The notes under the pieces are model-generated. The model saw only the letters and a program-made list of their open reading frames with translations, had not been told where the DNA came from and ran no database searches. A program made the position numbers and the translations under genes. From Polyangium sp. 15x6 (lineage in GTDB: Bacteria > Myxococcota_A > Polyangia > Polyangiales > Polyangiaceae): 64,000 nt of DNA. Shown piece by piece: positions 40,730-48,500 of this stretch (position 1 is the first letter of the stretch; every line of letters starts with the position of its first letter). The stretch covers positions 62,001-126,000 of the forward strand of contig NZ_JASBQE010000019.1 of the NCBI RefSeq assembly GCF_029960785.1, given 5' to 3'.

Positions 40730-43700
40730 ATGAGTACCGGAAGTGACCGCATGAGCCCCCCGCAGCGGGGGCAGACGCCCAGCGATCCAACCCCCCTCCA
40801 GCGAGCGATCGCAGCGCTGGAAAAGATGAAGGCGCGGCTCGATGCGGTGGAGCGCGCCAGCAACGAGCCGCTCGCGGTCGTAGGTATGGGCTGCAGGTTT
40901 CCCGGCGGCGGCGAGGGCCCCGAGGCGTTCTGGCAGGTCCTCGCGAACGGCGTTGATGCGGTACGCGAGATCCCGGCGACCCGATGGCCATCCACGGCGA
41001 TGCCAGCGCATCGGCCCGAGGTCCGGTGGGCTGCGCTGCTCGACGACGTCGCCGGATTCGACCCGTCCTTTTTCGGAATTTCCCCGCGTGAGGCGGAGAG
41101 CCTCGATCCCCAGCAGCGGATGCTGCTCGAGGTGACGTGGGAGGCGCTCGAGGACGCCGCGCAGCGGCCCGATCTGATCATGGGGAGCCAGACGGGGATT
41201 TTCCTCGGGATATGCAGCACCGACTATCAGCAGGCCGTGGTGGCGGCGCTGGCCGGTCGATACGATGCGTATTGTACGACGGGCAATATGTTCAGCACGG
41301 CTGCTGGTCGGCTGGCCTTTTTTCTCGGCGCCCAGGGGCCCACGATCTCGATGGATACGGCGTGCTCGTCTTCGCTCGTGGCGATGGCGCAGGCGTGCCA
41401 GAGCCTCCGCGCGAGGGATTGCGACCTCGCGCTCGTGGGGGGCGTGAACGCGATCCTTTCGCCCGTATCCATGCTGCTCCTCGCCGAGACGCAGGCCTTG
41501 TCGCCGGATGGGCGTTGCAAGACCCTCGACGCGCGCGCCAATGGGTTCGTCCGCGGCGAGGGGTGTGGGATCCTCGTGCTGAAGCGGCTCTCGGATGCAT
41601 TGCGTGACGGCGACCGGATTCGGGCGCTGGTCCGCGGCTGGGCCGTGAACCAGGATGGCCGCTCGACGGGGCTGACGACGCCGAACGTGCTATCGCAGCA
41701 GGCGATGTTGCGGCAGGCGCTGGAGCGAGCGCGCCTCACGCCCGCCGACATCGGCTACATCGAGATGCACGGGACGGGGACATCGCTCGGGGATCCCATC
41801 GAGGCGGAGTCCCTTCGCGAGGTGTTCGGAGAACCGAGCAAGGATGGCTCGTCGTGCGTGCTCGGCGCGGTCAAAACGAACATCGGGCACCTCGAGGGGG
41901 CCGCCGGGGTGGCGGGGGTCATCAAGGCGATCCTCGCGATGGAGCACGAGCGGATCCCGAAGAACCTGCACTTCCGCCGGCTCAACCCGCGCATTTCGAT
42001 GGAGGGCACGCCGTTCGTCATCCCCGCCGAGAGCGTGCCGTGGCTACGCGGGCAGAAGGTCCGTCGAGCGGGCGTGAGCTCGTTCGGGATCAGCGGGACG
42101 AATGCGCACGTGATCCTCGAGGAGGCGCCGCTCGACGAGGGGAAGGCGCCCGCAAAGGAGGCGTCGGCGTATCTCTTGCCGCTGTCGGCGAAGAGCCCGG
42201 AGGCGCTTTCGGCGGCGGCCCGCTCGTACGCGGAATGGCTCTCCAGGGACGACGAGATGCCCCTGCACGACGTGACCTACACCGCGAGCGTGCGTCGTAT
42301 GCACCACGAGCACCGGCTTGCCGTGGTGGGGGCGACGCGAGAGGCGCTCGCGGCGAACCTGTCGTCTTTCGCGCGCGGCGAATCGTCGAGCGGGTGGGCG
42401 CACGGAAAGACCTCGACGCAGGGGCGACCGAAGGTCGCGTTCGTCTTCTCGGGGCAGGGCTCGCAATGGGCAGAGATGGGTCGAAAGCTCCAGGAGGAAG
42501 AACCCGTTTTTCGCGCCAAGCTCGCGGAGGTGGGCGAGCTGCTCCGTGCGCACACGGGGCTTTCGCTCCTCGACGAGCTCGCGGCGCCCGAGGAGCGCTC
42601 GCGGCTCGGGGAGACGGAGATCGTGCAGCCGGCGCTGTTCGCGCTGGAGGTGGCGCTCGCGGAGCTCTTGAAGTCGTGGGGCGTCGTCCCGGATGCGGTG
42701 ATCGGGCACAGCGTGGGTGAGGTCGCCGCGGCGCACGTCGCGGGCGCGCTTTCGCTGGCGGATGCCGTGCGATTGGTGGTGCTGCGTGGTCGCATCATGC
42801 AGCGGGCCACGGGGCACGGGAAAATGGCCTGGGTCTCGTTGCCGGCGGACGAGGCGGCCAAAGCGATCGCGGGGCGCGAGGACGTGCTCGCGATCGGGGC
42901 GGTGAACGACCCGACGTCCGTGGTCCTGTCCGGAGAGACGGCGGCGCTCGAGGAGCTCGTCGCGAAGCTGTCCGCGCAGGGGGTCGTGGTGAGGCCGCTG
43001 CGCGTGAACTATGCGTTTCACAGCCCGCAGATGGAGCCGCTCGCACGCGCACTCGTGGAGGAGCTCGGTCGCGTCGACGCCGAGGCGGGTTCGATTCCGA
43101 TGTACAGCACGGTCACGGGCGCGCGTCTCCTGGGGACGGCGCTCGACGCGGCCTATTGGGGTCGCAACGTGCGGGGCACGGTGGACCTCGTGGGCGCGGT
43201 GTCGGCGGCGCTCGGAGACGAGCATCGGGTGCTCGTGGAAGTGGGTCCGCACCCAGTGGTCCTGACGAATTTGCAGCAATGCATCGAGTCGCGCGGCGTC
43301 TCCGCCTCGGCCGTGCCCACGCTGCGGCGGCAATCCGAGGAGCGGCGGGCGATGCTGGAGGCGCTCGGGCGGCTCCACGTCGAGGGCGTGGAGATCGATT
43401 GGAAGCGCTTGTATCCCGCAGGCGGGCGGGTCGTCTCTTTGCCCGCATACCCCTGGCAGCGCGAGCGATTCTGGATCGAGTGGTCGGGCCAGACCGCGAT
43501 CGCTCCCGCGCCGCACATGGATCCGCTGGCGGAGCTCCTTCATGCCCTGGAATGGCGCCCCCAGGAACCCGTCACCGCCCCGATGGATACGGCCGAGCGC
43601 ACGGGGGCGTGGCTGATTTCGTGTGACGAGGGCGGGGTGGGGGAAGCCGTGGCTGCGCTCCTGGAGAAGCAGGGGCAGACCTGCGTGCGCGTCCGTGTCG

Positions 43701-45469
43701 GGGCGCGGTTCGCGCAGCTCGGCCCGAGGTCGTTCGCGCTCGACCCGGCGAACCCGGAGGAGCATGATTTGCTGCTGCGCCATGCGTTCGTGGACGCGGG
43801 TTGCCGAGGAATCGTGCACCTCATGGCGCTCGATGCGACGCCCACGGAGCAGACGACCGAGGAGACGCTGGCCCGGGATCAGGCGCGCGGATTTCTCGCG
43901 GCGATCCACCTGCTGCAAGCGGTCCTTCGTCATGGCTGGCGGGACAACCCCCCGCTCTGGCTCGTCACGCGAGGCGTGGCGCGCGCCGGTGCGCAGCCAG
44001 TCACGTGCGTGTCGCAGGCGCCCATGTGGGGGCTCGGGCGCACGATCGCGCTGGAGTTCTCCGACCTCACGTGCAAGCTCGTCGATCTTTCGCCCGCGGC
44101 GCATCCGGACGAGGCCCGGTGGCTGCTTCGCGAGCTCACGGCCGGAGGCAGCGAGGATCAGATCGCGCTGCGCAACGAGGGTCGATACGTGGCGCGTATG
44201 GCACGCGTGCCCGCCGACACCCTTCCCTCGGCGGGGGCCGTCTTGCGGCCGGACGCGACGTATCTGATCACAGGAGGCCTCGGGGCCCTCGGTTTGGCCA
44301 CCGCGCAGTGGATGGTGGAGGCAGGCGCTCGCCATCTCGCCCTGGTCGGCATCAAGGGGCCTTCGGCGGCAGCGTCGGAGGTCCTTCGAGGCCTCGGGGA
44401 AGCGGGCGCGCGCGTGCTCGTGCTCCAAGGGGACGTCGCGCGGCGGGAGGAGGTAGCGTCGATCCTCGAAGAGATCGAGAGGCAGGCGCCGCCGCTCCGG
44501 GGAATCGTCCACGCGGCCGGTGTCGCACCGGAGCCGGCGCCGCTGATCGAGCTCGGGCGGGAGACCTTCGAACACGTAATCGCCCCCAAGGTCGCCGGCA
44601 CGTGGAACCTCCACGCGCTCACCCTGGGAATGCCGCTCGACTTCTTCGTGCTGTATTCGTCGGCGTCGGCCCTCCTCGGCCTCGTCGGCAAGGCGAGTTA
44701 TGCCGGGGCAAACGCCTTCCTCGATGCCATGGCGTCGTTTCGACACGGGCGAGGGCTGTCCGGGATGAGCATCCAATGGGGAGCCTTCGTAAGGGTCGGC
44801 ATGACGCAGCATGGAAGTGCCGCAGCGCGCCTCGGCGCCGGGATGGGGCTCACGCCCGCCGAGGGCACCACGGCCCTCGCGCGGCTGCTCGCGCATCCCC
44901 GCCCCGAAATCGGCGTCCTGCGTTTCTCGATGCAGCAGTGGCGAGAGATCTTCCCGCAGCTCGCAGGGCACCCGTTCTGGTCGGAGTTCGCGACGGAGGC
45001 GGGGAGCGCGCCCGAGGTCGCCGCGCCCGCGCAGGGCTTCCGGTCGACGCTGGAGCGCGCGGCGCCCGAGGAGCGGATCGTGCTCGTGGAAGCGCTCGTC
45101 CTCGAGCGGATCGGTCAGGTTTTGCACCGCGAGGCCGTGCGGATCGATCGCCTCGCGCCTTTCTCGGCCCTGGGGATGGACTCCCTGATGAGCCTGGAGC
45201 TGCGCAATCGCCTCGAGCCCGGGTTCGGCCTGAAAATCTCGGCGGCGCAGATGTTCGCCCACCCGACGGCCGCCGCGCTTGCCGCGCACCTGCTCGACCG
45301 CCTCGCCTTGCCCGACGCCGAGGCCACGCCCGCGGACGAGCCTGCCCGCGCTCCCGCGCACGAGGCCGCGCCTGCCGCGGACCCGCAAAGCGCCGACTCC
45401 CTCGCCGAGGACGACGTGGAAGCTCGGCTCCGGGCCAAACTCGCGGCGCTCGACGCGCTGCTCGATTGA
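40730..45469 (+). CDS. PKS4: module 5 (KS-AT-KR-ACP)
   Basis: A 1579-residue single-module PKS. The ATG at 40730 is the first in frame; an in-frame ATG at 40751 has a better ribosome site (GGAAG, 7 bases) and may be the true start. Docking coiled coil about 20-45 (LQRAIAALEKM); KS about 46-470 (DTACSSS, Cys212; HGTGT; NIGHLEGAAG); AT with GHSVGE (Ser661) and YAFH (His764), malonyl type; KR from about 1178 (TGGLGALG, YSSASA, Tyr1324). The KR lacks the LDD motif of B-type KRs (it reads HAAGVAPEPAP) and also the A-type tryptophan. No DH or ER. ACP Ser1485; C-terminal helical tail ending in LAALDALLD. It should leave a beta-hydroxyl. It is convergent with PKS5, 24 bases away. Confidence 0.95.
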   Translation: MSTGSDRMSPPQRGQTPSDPTPLQRAIAALEKMKARLDAVERASNEPLAVVGMGCRFPGGGEGPEAFWQVLANGVDAVREIPATRWPSTAMPAHRPEVRWAALLDDVAGFDPSFFGISPREAESLDPQQRMLLEVTWEALEDAAQRPDLIMGSQTGIFLGICSTDYQQAVVAALAGRYDAYCTTGNMFSTAAGRLAFFLGAQGPTISMDTACSSSLVAMAQACQSLRARDCDLALVGGVNAILSPVSMLLLAETQALSPDGRCKTLDARANGFVRGEGCGILVLKRLSDALRDGDRIRALVRGWAVNQDGRSTGLTTPNVLSQQAMLRQALERARLTPADIGYIEMHGTGTSLGDPIEAESLREVFGEPSKDGSSCVLGAVKTNIGHLEGAAGVAGVIKAILAMEHERIPKNLHFRRLNPRISMEGTPFVIPAESVPWLRGQKVRRAGVSSFGISGTNAHVILEEAPLDEGKAPAKEASAYLLPLSAKSPEALSAAARSYAEWLSRDDEMPLHDVTYTASVRRMHHEHRLAVVGATREALAANLSSFARGESSSGWAHGKTSTQGRPKVAFVFSGQGSQWAEMGRKLQEEEPVFRAKLAEVGELLRAHTGLSLLDELAAPEERSRLGETEIVQPALFALEVALAELLKSWGVVPDAVIGHSVGEVAAAHVAGALSLADAVRLVVLRGRIMQRATGHGKMAWVSLPADEAAKAIAGREDVLAIGAVNDPTSVVLSGETAALEELVAKLSAQGVVVRPLRVNYAFHSPQMEPLARALVEELGRVDAEAGSIPMYSTVTGARLLGTALDAAYWGRNVRGTVDLVGAVSAALGDEHRVLVEVGPHPVVLTNLQQCIESRGVSASAVPTLRRQSEERRAMLEALGRLHVEGVEIDWKRLYPAGGRVVSLPAYPWQRERFWIEWSGQTAIAPAPHMDPLAELLHALEWRPQEPVTAPMDTAERTGAWLISCDEGGVGEAVAALLEKQGQTCVRVRVGARFAQLGPRSFALDPANPEEHDLLLRHAFVDAGCRGIVHLMALDATPTEQTTEETLARDQARGFLAAIHLLQAVLRHGWRDNPPLWLVTRGVARAGAQPVTCVSQAPMWGLGRTIALEFSDLTCKLVDLSPAAHPDEARWLLRELTAGGSEDQIALRNEGRYVARMARVPADTLPSAGAVLRPDATYLITGGLGALGLATAQWMVEAGARHLALVGIKGPSAAASEVLRGLGEAGARVLVLQGDVARREEVASILEEIERQAPPLRGIVHAAGVAPEPAPLIELGRETFEHVIAPKVAGTWNLHALTLGMPLDFFVLYSSASALLGLVGKASYAGANAFLDAMASFRHGRGLSGMSIQWGAFVRVGMTQHGSAAARLGAGMGLTPAEGTTALARLLAHPRPEIGVLRFSMQQWREIFPQLAGHPFWSEFATEAGSAPEVAAPAQGFRSTLERAAPEERIVLVEALVLERIGQVLHREAVRIDRLAPFSALGMDSLMSLELRNRLEPGFGLKISAAQMFAHPTAAALAAHLLDRLALPDAEATPADEPARAPAHEAAPAADPQSADSLAEDDVEARLRAKLAALDALLD

Positions 45470-45476
45470 TGGTCTT

Positions 45477-45509
45477 CGATCGCTCGGCCCGCCTCAGGCC
45501 GGGCGATCG
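45477..45509. terminator. Strong bidirectional hairpin between convergent PKS4 and PKS5
   Basis: Arms CGATCGCTCGGCC (45477-45489) and GGCCGGGCGATCG (45497-45509) pair over 13 positions with a single G-U wobble; the loop is CGCCTCA. It lies 7 bases after the PKS4 stop, and its loop includes the PKS5 stop codon, so it can act on transcripts from both sides. No T-run is present. It is the strongest hairpin noticed in the window. Confidence 0.6.
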
Positions 45510-48500
45510 GAGCCATCGACCTCGCGGAGCACACCGCGGAGCGCTTCGGCGAGGTGCGCGACCGCGGGCACGAAAATCACGTTGATGTGATCGCCGGGGA
45601 GATCGATCACCCGCACGGGACGGCTGCAGAGCGATTGCCAGCCGAAGGTCGTGTCGCCCGGGGAGAAGCCAGCCATCGGCAAACGCCGCGCGCTCTCCTC
45701 CGTTCGAAGCAGCGTGACGGGGACCGCGGAGATCGAAGGGGCATAGCTGGTCAGGGCATGAAGGTGCGCGCGATAGACGCGCAATTGCCGCTGGCTCTCG
45801 CTCACATCGGTCGGCAGCATCAACTTCTCGCTCATGGCAGCGGCCATTTGCGTGAGCTGGTCCTCGTGCGATAGCTTGGTGAATACCGGCTCGTCGATGG
45901 GCAGATCGAAGAGCCGCCCCAGGCTCAGGAGCGAGAGTTGCCCCGTCCCGCCAGGGCCCGGCGCCGGGACGTCACCCAGCACGAGGGCGTCGATCCGCTC
46001 GCCTGCGTCGGTGAGCAGCCGAGCCATCTCGAAGGCTACGAGCGAGCCGAACGAATATCCTCCCAGGCGGTACGGTCCGTGGGGCTGGGCTTGTCGCATG
46101 GCCTCGACGAACCGCGCCGCCAGGACCTCGATCCGGTCGCACGGCGGCGCATCCGTGTCGATCCCCGGCGCGTTGAAGCCATAGAGGGGTCGATCGGCGC
46201 CGAAGTGCTGCGCCAGCGATTGAAACGCGAGCGCCGAGCCCGTGAGCGGAGGCGCGAGGAAGAAGGGGGGATTCGCTCCCTCCCGATTGAGCTCGACGAG
46301 CAGCCCCCGCCGGCTGAGCGGCCCCGCGGCGGCATCGTCGTGGCCCGAACGCAGGGTGCCGAGGACGCGGCGCGAGAGACCCTCGACCGTCGGGTGCGCG
46401 AGCAGGACCCGCACGGGCAAATTCACCCCGAACGCGGACCCGATTCCGCTCAGCACCTGAACCCCCATGATCGAATTCATGCCGAGCACGGACAGATCTT
46501 GATCGTTCGCCGGCAGGTCCGCCGGGCTCACGCCGAGCACGTGCGCGATTTCGCCACGCACGGCGCTCTCGACGATCCGGCGCGCCTGGTCGGGCTCTGC
46601 GGCCGCGACGCGTCGCTTCAACGTGGCGGCGCCCGAGGTCACGCTCCGCGGGTCCCCGAGCCCTTCGAGCAGGGCGCGGCCCATGCGCGCAGGATGCGAT
46701 TGTTCGAAGAGGCCCCACTCCACCCACGCGACCATCGCCACGGGGAGTCCGCTCGCCGCCATCCGCTCGGCCGCCTGCAATGCGAGGGAGGGAGGCATTC
46801 CCTGGAGGCCGGAGGCGAGCTGGGAGAGCTCGTGCTCGGTGCGGCTCGACCGACCCTCGTTCGGGAGCGCGAGGTGAATGACCGTCGCGGGCAAACCCTC
46901 GGCGCGACGGAGCCGCGCGAGCGTGTCGGCGAAATCGGCGGACACGGCATCGGCGCCGAGCACCTCCCAGCCGAGAAATGGCGAAGCCGAGGAGAAAACG
47001 AGGAAGAAATCGAGCGGCAGGGAGGCCGTGAGCGTATGCAGGGAGAGGAGGGCGAGCGAGCTTTGTCGGTAGTGCGAATGCAGCACGGCCTTCGCGTCCC
47101 GGCTCGTGAGCCGATGCAATGCAGTGTCCGTCGCGGCCGTCGCATGGATGACGCCGCCGAGGGGGAGCCGTGCACGCGAGAGGGCCTGGCGGACAGCGCC
47201 TTCGTCGGCGAGATCCACTTCGTCGGCCGCGATTGCGATCCCTCGGGTCGCGAGCGCCCGCGCGGTGCGCTCCCGCGCCTCGCGTTCCTCGTTGTCACGG
47301 GGCGGGGCGTCGAGGAGGAGCAAGCTCTGGGCCCCGCGATCGATGAGAAAGTCCGTCGCCTCGGCGCCGAGCGGGTCGTGCGCGCCCGTGACGACGTAGG
47401 TTCGATCCGGACGAACCTGGACGGATTGCGGCGCGGGCATGGGGATACGGGCGAGACGGCCGACGTAGCGTTTGCCGCCCCGAAGCGCGACGTGATCCTC
47501 GACCCCCATGGTCGAGAGCGCCTGCGCGAGTCGCAGGCCGTCTTCCTCGCCGGGCTGCGGGTCGAGGTCGATCAGCCCGCCCCACATGTCCGGCCGCTCG
47601 ATCGACAGAACACGGCCGAGGCCCCAGGATCCGGCCTGCGCGACGGCGGGGCTCCCGTTCTCGACGACCTGGGCTCCACGCGTCACGATCCACAAGCGCG
47701 GCACGTGCGCCTGCGCGGCGACACGATCGACGATTGCGAGCACGGCGGAGGGCCCTTTTTGCAGGGCATCTTCGAGCATCGCCGGGGACGTCGGGACGCC
47801 GGAGGCCACGTCGAGCGACCCGAGGTGCACGATGCCGAAGAAGGGCCCCGAGAAGCCGAGTACGAGGTCCAATCGATCGATCCGTTGCTCGAGGTCCGCG
47901 GCCGGCAGCACGATCACCGTGTCGCCCGCGGCTTCGAGGTGCGCGGCGAGGGCGCGACCCACCCCGCCGGCATCGGCGAGGACGATCCACCGCCGCTTCG
48001 CCGCAGGGCTCGCGATGGCCGGCGGTGTTTCCCGCCAAACCAGGTCGATGAACGCGTCCTGCAGCGGATCCTTGCCCGCGGCGCGCAGCGCGGTGGCCGG
48101 ATCCTCGGCGCGAAGGACGATTTTCCGCGCCGCGGCCGCGACCTCTCTGTCCTCGCCCACGAGCTCGACGCTCACCCGCCCGGACAAACCGTCGTTGGCG
48201 CTCCAGTTGAGGCGGAGCCAGAACCGCCGCTCCGTCGACGCGGGCCGCACGCTGGCGCCTTCGATCGATTCGATCATCCACGAGCGGCCGTGCGTCGCCG
48301 GGTGGGTGATCGACGCGACCGCGGGCACGGCCCGCAGGAACGCCATCGCCGCCGCGGGATTCTCGAGCCGCACGCGCGCCAGCGTCTCGGCGTCCCTTTG
48401 CCATACCTGATCGATATGGAACGTGTCCATGTCGACGCCGAACGCCTCGAGCCGCCGCTCCCACAAGAGCGTGGACACGCCCTGGCGGCGTCCGGGGCGC

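Noticed and set aside
40296-40991. Minus-strand 231-codon frame upstream of PKS4
   Set aside because: Arg/Ser/Pro-rich, extends into the PKS4 coding region antisense, with no recognisable motif.
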